Source: JAAURB01 sp049647265
GTDB taxonomy: Bacteria; Cyanobacteriota; Cyanobacteriia; Cyanobacteriales; Microcoleaceae
Direction: 5' to 3'
Assembly: GCA_049647265.1 (NCBI GenBank)
Contig: JBARXJ010000042.1
Span: 1-64,000, forward strand
Length of the DNA: 64,000 bases
Shown here: positions 1 through 9,033 of the stretch, piece by piece
How the letters are laid out: every line of letters begins with the position of its first letter
How positions within the stretch are numbered: the stretch's first letter is position 1
Position numbers and translations under genes: made by a program
Notes under the pieces: model-generated
Told to the model about the DNA's origin: nothing
The model's database searches: none
Seen by the model: only the letters and a program-made list of their open reading frames with translations

Positions 1-196
1 TTAAGTTTTGAGTAATGATATATTGATGACGAAATTTAATCAGTTCGTTGAAGCTGGGATATTCACTATCTAGAAGTTTGAGGATGACAAATTGATTGTC
101 TGATAAACGTTGAGCTTGAAAGACAAGAGATTTTAGTCCTTCGTGAATGGTTTTCAAGGTTTGATAGCCATTAATTTGACGTGTCACGCTAGTCAT
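1..196 (-). CDS. N-terminus of multidomain Ser/Thr kinase (partial)
   Basis: The minus strand encodes about 65 residues running off the left edge, beginning MTSVTRQINGYQTLKTIHEG and continuing with FVILKLLDSEYPS and NELIKFRHQYIITQNL. This resembles the first strands of the kinase lobe of the very large cyanobacterial proteins that combine a Ser/Thr kinase, an AAA ATPase, GAF and a histidine kinase; the lysine in VILKLL would be the ATP-anchoring lysine. A GGAG at about 206-209 lies 9 bases before the ATG at 196. Another in-frame ATG at 202 is too close to that site. Only the first part of the kinase domain is visible, so the downstream domains are inference from the family. Confidence 0.6.
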   Translation of the reverse strand, partial: MTSVTRQINGYQTLKTIHEGLKSLVFQAQRLSDNQFVILKLLDSEYPSFNELIKFRHQYIITQNL

Positions 197-400
197 TATC
201 ATTAACTCCAGAAAAAATTAGAAATTGAGTGCTTTCTCTGACTGCAATCTCGAAAATGGAGCATAGAAAACCTGTGAAAAAACCACTAAGTCACTTGTCC
301 TACAAAGCACTTATCTTTACTATTCCCAACTAATGAATAATTAATAAAGCGCCAGAAGGGATGAATGAGCAATGGAGCAAGCCGTTTAACTTTTTTGACA
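197..400. other. Intergenic, no gene seen
   Basis: AT-rich spacer upstream of the partial kinase gene. It should hold the kinase promoter. I see no open frame with a ribosome binding site and no RNA gene. Confidence 0.4.
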
Positions 401-431
401 AAAAAAATAGAGCCAGAAGAAAAAATGGCTC
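401..431 (-). terminator. Rho-independent terminator of the Arg-repeat protein gene
   Basis: On the minus strand the stem GAGCCA / TGGCTC (loop of about 10) is followed directly by TATTTTTTTT. It lies 66 bases past the stop codon of the gene ending at 497, which is the classical intrinsic terminator layout. Confidence 0.7.
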
Positions 432-496
432 CATTCATTGAAGTTTTTATTGACCGTCGATAAAGTCTTTATATCGTCTCAGTCAGTGAATGACGA

Positions 497-1033
497 CTAG
501 CGATTGTTGTAGCGCTGATCGTATCGACTCCGCTCGTAATTGTAACGGTCATTGTAACGATTGTCATAACGGTCATTATAGCGATTATCAAAACGATTAT
601 CAAAGCGACCTTCATAACGGTCATCATAGCGATCATAGCGGTCGTAGCGATTATCAAAACGATTATCAAAGCGATTATCATAACGGTCTTGACGCTTTTC
701 GTGGTCTCTGCGCCAAGCTTTTTCTTGTCTGTCTAGTGCATCATCCAGGTTATCATGAGATTGCTTCATCAAGCGTTCTTTTTCCTGTTGCGACATATAA
801 CGATATTTAGGTTGAGTCAGTTCTTGTCGCATTTGACGTTCTAGTTCAACGTGACGGCGCTTGCGATAGTCATTAAATTCTTCATCTAATTTATCTGCGA
901 TTAGCATCCCTTCAGACTGAAATGTTTGAGAAGTCCGTACAGGAGTGGTTCTAGACTGGAGACTGACGGCCTGAACCGGAAGAGTAGAACCTGTTGCTAG
1001 GAGTAAGGTGGCAATGGCTAAAATCTTTTTCAT
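497..1033 (-). CDS. Secreted Arg/Asp/Asn/Tyr-repeat protein
   Basis: Unrecognised 178-residue protein. The start is set at MKKILAIATLLLATGS because AGGAAA lies just upstream and this gives a clean signal peptide (K-rich n-region, hydrophobic core, likely cleavage near VQA). A frame 25 codons longer has no signal sequence. After about residue 40 the chain is strongly charged (EEFNDYRKRRHVELERQMRQ). The last 70 residues are near-tandem RYDNRFDNR / RYDRYDD units, which at the DNA level are tandem repeats at about 545-690. It is probably periplasmic or extracellular and intrinsically disordered or polyelectrolyte-like. No enzymatic motif is visible. It has its own terminator, so it is probably monocistronic. 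Confidence 0.7.
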   Translation of the reverse strand: MKKILAIATLLLATGSTLPVQAVSLQSRTTPVRTSQTFQSEGMLIADKLDEEFNDYRKRRHVELERQMRQELTQPKYRYMSQQEKERLMKQSHDNLDDALDRQEKAWRRDHEKRQDRYDNRFDNRFDNRYDRYDRYDDRYEGRFDNRFDNRYNDRYDNRYNDRYNYERSRYDQRYNNR

Positions 1034-1460
1034 GTTGTTTCCTTGATTGAATTTAGATAGAGTGAGTCTTTGTGATAGTGTGTACGATATGTATACTATC
1101 TTGACCACATTTTCATCTACAAGATTGAGGTTATATTTTTATAGACTTTGGTTCTGAGAAATAAGTTCAGTATAGATTGTCAAAAATATTATCCAGTTTT
1201 GATCAATGCTTAAATTCTGTCGAACACAGTCTGTCTAGGGTTCAAAACCGTCTTTTAAAGTCAAACTCTATAGCTATCAATACATTGTAGCATTTTCTTA
1301 AAGTCTATTAAGTCTGTTTTAATCTTTATTACAAGCTGCGGGAGATCCGGTTTAAAATCCCTTTTATATTTTTCTGTTTAATTGAGTTTAAGCTCTATTT
1401 AAAACGCTATAAAAGTAAGATTCATGACTTCAATATTTCTTCAATCAATTGACACAAAAA
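1034..1460. other. Intergenic, no gene seen
   Basis: About 430 bases of AT-rich sequence between the Arg-repeat gene and the opcA terminator. It must carry the promoter of the minus-strand gene at 1033. GGGTTCAAAACC near 1239 resembles a tRNA T-arm but has no cloverleaf around it. Confidence 0.4.
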
Positions 1461-1491
1461 AGGGTGTATTTATTGGCTTTTAATACACCCT
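1461..1491 (-). terminator. Terminator of the fbp-tal-zwf-opcA operon
   Basis: A perfect 10-base stem (AGGGTGTATT / AATACACCCT) starts 10 bases past the opcA stop. On the minus strand it is followed by TTTTTTG. This marks the end of the operon. Confidence 0.8.
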
Positions 1492-1500
1492 AAAGTCTGA

Positions 1501-2832
1501 CTAAAGTTTCAGAATTTGAGCTGTTACTGCTAAACTTTCCTCGTACAATAAATCTCGGCCCCAACGCTGTAATTGTTGAGCCATCAACGACTCTGCTTTT
1601 TGGTCTGTAGCAGTTGTCACTTCTTCAGTACGGCAGGATTGAGCACTGCCTCCAGCTTCCATCCGCATACAACCAGTGGTTTTAGAACATAAGATTGTAC
1701 AGCAATTGGCATCTGGATTACTATTAGAATTTAGCCGTAAACCCACTAAATCACCGGGAACTTCGCCCATATCGGCGGTAGGAATAGCAGCTAATTCTGC
1801 GATAATTTCTTTGTCATCTGGCCCTGTAAACTTAACGTATTTTAAGTCATAGTCCCCGCCTTCTTCGGTGAAGGAAACGGGCTGCCATTGTAAGCGACTA
1901 GCAAGCCAACCTAAATACATCAACGCTTGGGCTGCATTACCTTTTTCATAGTCAATCGCAACATTATCAACTTCGGTAATCGCTTGCCGACGTTCGGGGG
2001 GGTCAAAAGCGGCGGCAGCTAATTCTTGCCAAGGAGAAAGCCGATGCCAGTTTAAGTCAGCAATATAGGTTTCTTGTTCAATTAAATCTTGCATTTTCAA
2101 TAATTCTGATTCAGGATCACTGAAATAGCAAGAATCCACGATTAAACAATTACTCACCTGAGAAAGCTGCTTGAACAGGTCTTGTTCGGGGTTGGGTGTG
2201 GCTTTCCACCAGACAAATTTGGGTAAGTCCGGAATCATCAAAGAGCTGACAATATCACCCACTCGTTCTAAGGCTTCTTTTGTGCCTTTTAGGGTAATAT
2301 ATTCAGCACAAACTAGGCTTTCTTCACTCTTTCTTTGAATCGGACAATAAGCGGAAACCTGGGCTGTTACGCCTGTGTCTTCCCCGAGGGTGGGAGATAA
2401 GGTGATGACTCGACAGGGATTTTGAGCCGCAATCACTTCACTCATGGTAAAGCCACGAGTATCGATATTGTCAATATCTTTGCGTTCGTCGGGGAGTTTT
2501 GCAAATTCCTCCCGTAATATTCTGAGGGTTTCTGAGTCTACCCGTCCGGTGATGGGTAAACCGTAAGCTTTTTGAGCATCTCGAATAGCATCACGGGTAT
2601 CAATTCCAATCACACCATCAACAGGTTCTTTGTAAAATGATAACCCCGCTAACAATTGCTGAAATTCTTCCGGTTCATAGACCACCATACTAAAAGTCGC
2701 CGCCCGTGTCGCCACAGTAGCCGCTTTTCCGTTCCCTGCTTTTTGACTGAGCCAAATCTCATTTAACTCAGCTTCTATCTCACTGAGAGAAATATCCTTT
2801 GGTTTTTGTAATGCAACAAGTGGAGTGTTCAT
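1501..2832 (-). CDS. opcA: G6PDH assembly/activator protein OpcA
   Basis: OpcA is the allosteric effector and assembly factor of cyanobacterial glucose-6-phosphate dehydrogenase and controls flux into the oxidative pentose phosphate pathway in the dark. The 443-residue length and its place directly downstream of zwf are typical. Residues about 57-108 (FQQLLAGLSFYKEPVDGVIG, GLPITGRVD) look like a peptidoglycan-binding-type helical module. The rest matches the OpcA family, ending in a Cys-rich stretch (CCTILCSKTTGC) then a helical tail. OpcA is a known thioredoxin target in Anabaena, and the C-terminal cysteines fit redox control here (inference). It is the last gene of the operon, 158 bases after zwf. 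Confidence 0.95.
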   Translation of the reverse strand: MNTPLVALQKPKDISLSEIEAELNEIWLSQKAGNGKAATVATRAATFSMVVYEPEEFQQLLAGLSFYKEPVDGVIGIDTRDAIRDAQKAYGLPITGRVDSETLRILREEFAKLPDERKDIDNIDTRGFTMSEVIAAQNPCRVITLSPTLGEDTGVTAQVSAYCPIQRKSEESLVCAEYITLKGTKEALERVGDIVSSLMIPDLPKFVWWKATPNPEQDLFKQLSQVSNCLIVDSCYFSDPESELLKMQDLIEQETYIADLNWHRLSPWQELAAAAFDPPERRQAITEVDNVAIDYEKGNAAQALMYLGWLASRLQWQPVSFTEEGGDYDLKYVKFTGPDDKEIIAELAAIPTADMGEVPGDLVGLRLNSNSNPDANCCTILCSKTTGCMRMEAGGSAQSCRTEEVTTATDQKAESLMAQQLQRWGRDLLYEESLAVTAQILKL

Positions 2833-2872
2833 GGTTGGTTATTCGTCATTCGTGATTGGTTATTATTGATTG
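2833..2872. repeat. Short tandem repeat in zwf-opcA spacer
   Basis: The spacer between zwf and opcA carries degenerate copies of GGTTATTCGTCATT / GTGATTGGTTATT, of the short-tandem-repeat type found at many other gene junctions in this window (5873-5904, 32819-32868). A half copy of the TAGAGACGTTATATAT repeat follows at about 2934. Confidence 0.5.
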
Positions 2873-2990
2873 ATTAGAACAGTAGATAACGCCAAGTTCG
2901 TGAATGATTGGGTCAAGATGTTATCTGTGAGGTAGAGACGTTATATATCACGCCTTTACAGAGATTAACGACGAACTATTTCTAACTGAT

Positions 2991-4520
2991 TTACAATCGT
3001 CGCCAACGACGGCCGTCACGGTTAATCAGAAGTTCTGCTTCAACCGGTTCCCAAGTTCCCGCTTCATACAAAGGAATAGAATCTGCCGGTGCAGGGGCAT
3101 CCCAAACTTCGAGTAAGGGGGTAATCACCCGCCAAGAAGCCTCTACTTCGTCGTCTCGGGTAAATAGGGTTTGGTCGCCTAACATACAGTCAATCAGAAG
3201 ACGAGCATAAGCATCTGTATTCGGTTTACCAAATGCGGTATCGTAGCGGAAATCCATATCCACAGAACGGCTGCGTAGCGAATTTCCCGGCATTTTCACC
3301 TCAAACCGCATGGAAATCCCCTCATTAGGCTGAATTCGCATTGCCAGAACGTTGGGGTTGGCTTGTTTACTGGCGGACTGAAACATCAGGTGAGGCACAT
3401 CTTTAAATTGAATGGCAATTTCACTCACCTTTTTCGGCATCCGCTTTCCGGTTCGCAGATAGAACGGTACGCCTTTCCAACGCCAGTTATCTACATATAA
3501 TTTTAGCGCGGCGTAAGTAGGAGTAGTAGACTCAGGACTGGCATCTTCTTCATCTCGGTAACCGGGAACTTGTTGGCCTCTCATCCACCCGGAGGTATAT
3601 TGACCGCGAACCGCAGACAGTTCTAAATTATTGGTATCAGCCAAACGCGCCGCTTGAACCGCTTTAACTTTTTCGTTACGGATACTATCGGCATCGAGGG
3701 AATTGGGGGGTTCCATTGCCGTCAGGGAAAACAGTTGCATCAGGTGATTTTGCACCATATCCCGCAACGCCCCGGAGGTTTCATAATAACCCGCGCGTCC
3801 TTCTAACCCCACGGTTTCGGCGACTGTAATTTGCACATGGTCTACAAATTGACGGTTCCACAGGGGTTCAAAAATGGCATTACCAAAGCGAAAGACCATT
3901 AAGTTTTGCACGGTTTCTTTACCGAGATAATGGTCAATCCGATAGACTTGCTCTTCAGAACAAACTTCTCGAACCACTCGGTTTAACATCTGAGCCGTTC
4001 CTAAGTCCCGACCAAAGGGTTTTTCTATCACTAACCGTTGTTTTTTCGGGTCGGGCAACATTCCGGCGCTACCTAACTGTTGGATGGCTTCGGCAAAGAA
4101 ACGAGGGGCAACAGAGAGATAAAAGACTCGATTTCCACGAGTTCCGCGTTTTTCATCAAGTTCTTTGAGGAAGGCTTTGAGTTTTTGATAACTTTCTGGA
4201 TGGTCAATATTCCCAGAACAATAAAATAACCCTTGAGCAAAGTCTTTCCAAGTGTCGTCTGATTGCAAACCGCCGCCAAACTCCTCGACACCAATCTTCA
4301 TTTGTTCGCGGAAGTAGTCGTGACTCCAGTCTCGCCGCGCTACCCCAACAATGGTTAATTCCGATGGCAGTTTACGTTCTAGCCGCATTTGGTACAACGC
4401 CGGAACCAGTTTGCGTTGAGTTAAGTCTCCAGATGCACCAAAAATTACTAGAATTTGCGGTTCAGGGACTCGGTCTTGTTGGAGGCCAACCCGTAAGGGA
4501 TTATCTATAAGTGCAACCAT
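2991..4520 (-). CDS. zwf: Glucose-6-phosphate 1-dehydrogenase
   Basis: First enzyme of the oxidative pentose phosphate pathway: oxidises glucose 6-phosphate to 6-phosphogluconolactone and makes NADPH in the cytosol. At 509 residues it has the usual length. The nucleotide-binding loop GASGDLTQRK is at 28-37, EKPFG at 166-170, and the substrate/active-site signature RIDHYLGKE at 194-202, all intact. It is third in the operon, 143 bases after tal and ahead of its effector opcA. In cyanobacteria the enzyme is redox-regulated through OpcA and thioredoxin (family knowledge). The tal-zwf spacer contains GTATAC-rich repeats and one copy of the GGGCGCATTAAATACGCCCC palindrome. Confidence 0.98.
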   Translation of the reverse strand: MVALIDNPLRVGLQQDRVPEPQILVIFGASGDLTQRKLVPALYQMRLERKLPSELTIVGVARRDWSHDYFREQMKIGVEEFGGGLQSDDTWKDFAQGLFYCSGNIDHPESYQKLKAFLKELDEKRGTRGNRVFYLSVAPRFFAEAIQQLGSAGMLPDPKKQRLVIEKPFGRDLGTAQMLNRVVREVCSEEQVYRIDHYLGKETVQNLMVFRFGNAIFEPLWNRQFVDHVQITVAETVGLEGRAGYYETSGALRDMVQNHLMQLFSLTAMEPPNSLDADSIRNEKVKAVQAARLADTNNLELSAVRGQYTSGWMRGQQVPGYRDEEDASPESTTPTYAALKLYVDNWRWKGVPFYLRTGKRMPKKVSEIAIQFKDVPHLMFQSASKQANPNVLAMRIQPNEGISMRFEVKMPGNSLRSRSVDMDFRYDTAFGKPNTDAYARLLIDCMLGDQTLFTRDDEVEASWRVITPLLEVWDAPAPADSIPLYEAGTWEPVEAELLINRDGRRWRRL

Positions 4521-4633
4521 AAATTATCCTTTTTGACGAATGAAAGAACGCCTATTTTTTGATACAATAATTGGGATTATAGGGCGTATACAATGATTAA
4601 GAACGTAAAACGTATACAATTATTGAGATGATA

Positions 4634-4653
4634 GGGCGCATTAAATACGCCCC
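4634..4653. repeat. GGGCG...CGCCC palindromic repeat
   Basis: Imperfect palindrome GGGCGCATTAAATACGCCCC just past the tal stop. Related palindromes occur at 39384-39436 and 62921-62940, and inside rpoC2 at 38146-38169, so it is a dispersed family. Here it could also serve as a hairpin between tal and zwf. Confidence 0.65.
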
Positions 4654-4663
4654 AACGGTCTAA

Positions 4664-5809
4664 TTAACTAACGGGTGAAAGCTTTTGAACTTTTTCTTCT
4701 AATGAGTTCATTAAACTCGTAAAAGGTTTGACAAATTTATCAATTCCTTCTGTTAATAGTTCATCCATCACTTGATCGAGATTAACTTCTACTTCTGGAT
4801 CTTTTAAGTTTTCAATCAGTTGATAAGCTTCCTCAACATTATTCTCGACTCGATTATCGACATCACAATGATCGGCGCAAGCTTCAATTGTATTCGGGGG
4901 TAAAGTGTTAACTGTATTCGGCCCGATTAATTCATCGACGTACATGACATCGCTGTATTCTGGATTTTTCGTACTGGTACTTGCCCAGAGTAAGCGTTGA
5001 ACGTTTGCTCCTTTAGCGGATAATGCTTTCCAGCGATCGCTTTGAATAATTTTCTTATATTCTTGATAGGCAATTTTAGCATTAGCAATGGCTACTTTTC
5101 CTTTAACCGCTTCTAGTTTTGCCTGACGATTCATATCCGTGACACCATTTAATTTAGCATCAATCATGTCATCGACTTTAATATCGATTCGACTCAAGAA
5201 GAAACTCGCAACCGATGCAATCTTGCTAATATCCTTTCCGTCTTTAACTCGTGCTTCTAGTCCTTTGATATAAGCCCAGAATGTATCAATGTAGCTACTC
5301 ACGGCAAATAGCAACGTTACATTAACATTAATTCCGGCTGCAATCACCTTTTCTACCGCTGGCAAACCTTCAGTCGTACCGGGAATTTTAATCATCACAT
5401 TTTCCCGACCAATCGCCTCATAATAACGTAACGCTTCTTGAACTGTTTTTTCAGTATCGTTAGCAATATTGGGGGGGACTTCAATACTGACATATCCATC
5501 TAAACCCTCAGTTTGTTCATAAATCGGTTTCAAGACATCACAAGCATTGCGAATATCATCAAATACCAGAGATTCGTAAATCTCCATTACCGATTTACCC
5601 GCTTCAATTCCTGCTTGAATATCGTCATCATAAATCGCATTTCCTTTGATTGCCTTCTCAAAAATAGCTGGATTTGAGGTAATTCCCCGAATCCCTTTTT
5701 CAACGGTCATATTTTTCAGATCCCCAGATTCGATTAAATCTCGGCTGAGGTTATCCATCCAGATACTTTGACCAAAGTCTTTGATTTCTAATAAATGATT
5801 CGTTGTCAT
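4664..5809 (-). CDS. tal: Transaldolase
   Basis: Non-oxidative pentose phosphate enzyme that moves a dihydroxyacetone unit from sedoheptulose 7-phosphate to glyceraldehyde 3-phosphate. The length, 381 residues, fits the long cyanobacterial/actinobacterial transaldolase type. TSNPAIF is at 44-50, and the Schiff-base lysine is K141 in NVMIKIPGTTEG, followed by GINVNVTLLF. The start ATG is followed by TTNHLLEIKDFGQSIWMDN, which is normal for the family. Second gene of the operon, 97 bases after fbp. The spacer has AATGAC-type short tandem repeats, so internal promoters or processing cannot be excluded. Confidence 0.97.
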   Translation of the reverse strand: MTTNHLLEIKDFGQSIWMDNLSRDLIESGDLKNMTVEKGIRGITSNPAIFEKAIKGNAIYDDDIQAGIEAGKSVMEIYESLVFDDIRNACDVLKPIYEQTEGLDGYVSIEVPPNIANDTEKTVQEALRYYEAIGRENVMIKIPGTTEGLPAVEKVIAAGINVNVTLLFAVSSYIDTFWAYIKGLEARVKDGKDISKIASVASFFLSRIDIKVDDMIDAKLNGVTDMNRQAKLEAVKGKVAIANAKIAYQEYKKIIQSDRWKALSAKGANVQRLLWASTSTKNPEYSDVMYVDELIGPNTVNTLPPNTIEACADHCDVDNRVENNVEEAYQLIENLKDPEVEVNLDQVMDELLTEGIDKFVKPFTSLMNSLEEKVQKLSPVS

Positions 5810-5872
5810 GTTTAATACTCCTTGTTTGTTTTTTCTTATTTGTCATTCGTACACTAATTATTTCATCAATCA

Positions 5873-5904
5873 CCAATAACTAATGATCAATGACCAATGA
5901 CTAA
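5873..5904. repeat. Heptad-type short tandem repeat between fbp and tal
   Basis: The run CAATAACTAATGATC followed by AATGACCAATGACTAAT is built from near-identical 7-8 base units. It is of the short-tandem-repeat class common in filamentous cyanobacterial spacers. Confidence 0.6.
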
Positions 5905-5906
5905 TA

Positions 5907-6977
5907 TTACTCTTGTTTTTCGCGACGCATTCCTTCTTTAATAAAAGATTCAACTAAAGCTACATCTTCGGTGCTTCCAATAATTAAAGGAGTGCGTTGG
6001 TGTAGTTCGTCTGGAACAACATCAAGAATTTCCTCAGTCCCTGTGGTTGCCCGTCCCCCGGCTTGTTCAATCAAATAAGCCATGGGTGCAGACTCATACA
6101 ACAGGCGTAATTTACCTTCTGGCTTTTTCACAGTTCCCGGATATAGGAAGACCCCACCTTGATATAAAATCCGGTGTAAATCCCCCACTAACGCGCCGCT
6201 ATAGCGGGCAGTATATCCTTCGTGACGATGAACATAGCGAATATACTCTCGAATGGACTCATCCCATTGCCAAAAGTTCCCTTCATTGACGCTGTAAACG
6301 GGCCCATGTTTAGGGATGGTGATATTCTCATCCGATAGAATAAATTCACCTAAACTAGGGTCAAGGGTGAAGGAATGAACCCCTGTACCAATGGAATACA
6401 CTAACATTGTGCTGGGGCCATACAGTACATAACCCGCCGCTAGCTGTTTGCGTCCACTGTGCGTTAATAAATCACTGGCTGTGCCATCCTCATCGTTGCC
6501 TTCTTGTTGATGGATAGAGAAAATTGAACCGACATTCAGGTTAGTATCTAAGTTAGAGGAACCATCTACCGGATCGTATAGCAGGGTATATCGCCCCAAA
6601 GGACAGTTTTCCGGAATATAATAAGGTTTCTCCATCTCCTCAGAAGCAAGGCGGCAGACTAAGCCACTTTGCTTGAAGACAGAAATAAATACCGAGTTGG
6701 CATAAATATCCATCTTCTTAACTTCTTCTCCTTGGACATTTACCCCACCGGTAAACCCCAAAGCATCATCGACTAACCCGGCCCGGCTCAAGCGACGAGC
6801 AATGAGTTTCCCAGCTAAACCAATGCGGTTCATTAAAGAACTCAAGTCTTGAGCATCCGGGGAAAAGCTATGTAACTGTTGCAGCACATGGCGTGATAAG
6901 GTTGTGCAATCTCGATCGAGATATACTCCTTGATCTAGAGGGTCTGGAGTCGCTTTCCCAAGCTGCGTCTGTACCAT
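5907..6977 (-). CDS. fbp: Class I fructose-1,6-bisphosphatase
   Basis: Hydrolyses fructose 1,6-bisphosphate to fructose 6-phosphate, serving gluconeogenesis and regeneration of hexose for the pentose phosphate cycle. 356 residues. Metal and phosphate motifs of class I FBPases are intact: EEME at 113-116, DPVDGSSN at 135-142, and the substrate region KLRLLYESAPMAYLIEQAGG near 287-306. It lacks the features of the bifunctional FBP/SBPase (GlpX-like) type. It is the first gene of the minus-strand operon, so the operon promoter should lie in 6978-7280. The genome must supply SBPase elsewhere. Confidence 0.97.
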   Translation of the reverse strand: MVQTQLGKATPDPLDQGVYLDRDCTTLSRHVLQQLHSFSPDAQDLSSLMNRIGLAGKLIARRLSRAGLVDDALGFTGGVNVQGEEVKKMDIYANSVFISVFKQSGLVCRLASEEMEKPYYIPENCPLGRYTLLYDPVDGSSNLDTNLNVGSIFSIHQQEGNDEDGTASDLLTHSGRKQLAAGYVLYGPSTMLVYSIGTGVHSFTLDPSLGEFILSDENITIPKHGPVYSVNEGNFWQWDESIREYIRYVHRHEGYTARYSGALVGDLHRILYQGGVFLYPGTVKKPEGKLRLLYESAPMAYLIEQAGGRATTGTEEILDVVPDELHQRTPLIIGSTEDVALVESFIKEGMRREKQE

Positions 6978-7305
6978 GGCGTTGTCGCCTCCTTATTAAT
7001 GGGCGCGTTGATTCCGAAAAAAGTCAATCTCTGATTTTTTTAGGATGAATGAAAAATTTTAGCGTTGCCCTCTATCTTAAGGAGGCTTTCCGGGAAATCA
7101 GGCGAAATTTTAGCTAAGCTTTAGAAGTTGGGAGTCTTGTTAATTGCTGGCTTCATTCTGTACGACCTCTAGGCATGGGAATGTTAAACGGGTTTGAGCT
7201 TCTAACTGTCCCTTTCACTGCCGGACTGGGTTAATTCTCAGATGCTATCGCGTAGGGACGCGGTAAAATAACGCTGTTGTCTGTTGGGTGCGATCGCAGC
7301 TTGAG
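6978..7305. other. Divergent promoter region, no gene seen
   Basis: 328 bases separating fbp (minus) and the glycosyltransferase (plus). It should contain both promoters. I see no small gene and no clear NtcA site (GTA-N8-TAC) in it. Confidence 0.4.
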
Positions 7306-8844
7306 ATGTTGACCGATTCATTATTATCTAAAACTTATAAAAAGTTTCTTATTTTTACAATTATCCTGGGGATAGGATTTCGTTTTTTCAATTTAGGTTA
7401 TCCGGTTTATTGGTTTGATGAAACTCAAACCTCTTTAAGAATTTCAGGATATACAAAATCAGAAATTGCTAAAACGGCTTATACCTCTGAAATCATTCAA
7501 GTGGGCGATTTTTTAAATACCTATCAATATCCCACCGCTGAGAAACAATTCAGTGATGTAATTCAAGCGTTATCTCAACATCCAGAACATTCTCCTTTAT
7601 ATTATCTATTCGCCCGATTTTGGTTACAAATTTTTCCTGATTCTGTGGCTTCTCTGAGAAGCTTATCTGCTTTGATCAGTTTACTCGCACTGCCTGCGAT
7701 GTATTGGTTGTGCTGGGAATTATTTCAATCCCAAGCCGTTAGTTTAATTGCCGTCAGCTTACTAACGATTTCTCCTTTTCATGTCATCTATGCACAAGAA
7801 GCAAGGGAATATAGCTTGTGGACTGTTACGATTTTGTTGTCTAGTGCGGCTTTACTCAAAGCATTAAAGATCAATCAATTGAGGTCTTTTCATTGGGGAA
7901 TTTATAGTCTAACCGTTGCATTAGGACTCTATACCCATCCTTTTTCAGTATTTGTAAATATTGGACAAGGCATTTATGTGATACTTTTATATGCTAAAAA
8001 ACAAATCAATCAATTTTTTGATTATTTTACCGCTTCTTTCATAGGTTTACTATTATTTTTACCTTGGTTATGGATTGTTATTCAAAATTTATCTAATTTC
8101 GTTGATAATACAAAATCTACAGGCGTTCCGAGAGAAGGCTTACCGTTATTTTGGGGATTAAATCTAGGTCGTATATTTTTTGATGTCAATCAAGGAACCA
8201 GTTTACTCAATCCAACTTTATATTTTTTCTTATTTTTAACCATCTATGGGATTTACATTCTGATTCGTACCACACCGCCGAAAGTTGGGATATTTATCAT
8301 AACTTTAATTGGAGTATTAGGTCTGGGTTTAATTGTTCCTGATTTACTGCTCGGTGGACGACGTTCTAGTATTACCCGATATGCCATTCCTTGTTATTTA
8401 GGCATTCAAATTGCTATCGCTTATTTATTCACGTTTACCATTAAAAAATACTCCATTTGGAAATGGATTTTAATATTTATATTATCACTCGGGATTATTT
8501 CTAGTGCGGTACAATCTATTCATGCGGTTTGGTGGAATAAAAGTTATGCAAAAAGTCGTTATCTGCCACAAATCGCAGAAATTATTAATCAAGCCAATAA
8601 CCCACTGATTATTACTGATGAAGAACCCGGTCGGGTTTTATCTCTATCTCATCGACTCAATTCTACCGTATCTTTACAACTGATCCCTCGCGGTTCTGTT
8701 CCGACTCTTTCTAAATCTAACTCCGATAAAATCTTTTTATTTCGTCCTTCTGAAGAGTTAAAAATTAGTCTAGAAAAAAATAGTAATATTCAGGTAAAAA
8801 AAGCCTATAAAAAAGGATGGATTTGGCAAGTAATAACTCATTGA
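7306..8844 (+). CDS. Membrane glycosyltransferase, GT39/ArnT-like
   Basis: Integral membrane glycosyltransferase of the PMT/ArnT (GT-C) superfamily, which uses polyprenyl-phosphate sugars. After a first membrane helix it has the hallmark early loop with an acidic pair (YPVYWFDETQTSLRIS), then a region HSPLYYLFARFWLQIFPDS typical of the family, and about ten further hydrophobic segments to residue 400. The C-terminus (about 100 residues) is soluble and lies outside. ATG at 7306 was chosen; a GTG at 7288 adds six residues but overlaps a HIP1 site and has no better ribosome site. Acceptor unknown: lipid A-like, lipid or surface glycan are all possible. Confidence 0.85.
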   Translation: MLTDSLLSKTYKKFLIFTIILGIGFRFFNLGYPVYWFDETQTSLRISGYTKSEIAKTAYTSEIIQVGDFLNTYQYPTAEKQFSDVIQALSQHPEHSPLYYLFARFWLQIFPDSVASLRSLSALISLLALPAMYWLCWELFQSQAVSLIAVSLLTISPFHVIYAQEAREYSLWTVTILLSSAALLKALKINQLRSFHWGIYSLTVALGLYTHPFSVFVNIGQGIYVILLYAKKQINQFFDYFTASFIGLLLFLPWLWIVIQNLSNFVDNTKSTGVPREGLPLFWGLNLGRIFFDVNQGTSLLNPTLYFFLFLTIYGIYILIRTTPPKVGIFIITLIGVLGLGLIVPDLLLGGRRSSITRYAIPCYLGIQIAIAYLFTFTIKKYSIWKWILIFILSLGIISSAVQSIHAVWWNKSYAKSRYLPQIAEIINQANNPLIITDEEPGRVLSLSHRLNSTVSLQLIPRGSVPTLSKSNSDKIFLFRPSEELKISLEKNSNIQVKKAYKKGWIWQVITH

Positions 8845-8970
8845 AGAAGGAGTCACCGAGTCAGGAGAGAAGAGAAGGCAAGAGTAGATAATGGTTTTAT
8901 TATAATTAATTATCCGGACATGATATCATAACTCCATAATATTCTATTAAAATGCTAAAGCTAAAGTAGG

Positions 8971-8988
8971 GTGCGTCATCGGACGCAC
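8971..8988. terminator. Hairpin between convergent genes
   Basis: Stem GTGCGTC / GACGCAC with a 4-base loop sits between the convergent glycosyltransferase and zinc-binding genes. It has no long T-run on either strand, so it is a weak terminator candidate or a repeat copy (it resembles the GGGCG..CGCCC family). Confidence 0.35.
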
Positions 8989-9033
8989 TATTCATACAAG
9001 TTATAACTGCCATAATAGATAGTGCTATAAATT

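Noticed and set aside
490..810. 106-codon frame on the plus strand
   Set aside because: It is antisense to the Arg-repeat protein and mirrors its repeats; there is no ribosome site.
1230..1260. GGGTTCAAAACC resembling a tRNA T-arm
   Set aside because: No matching acceptor, D or anticodon stems around it.
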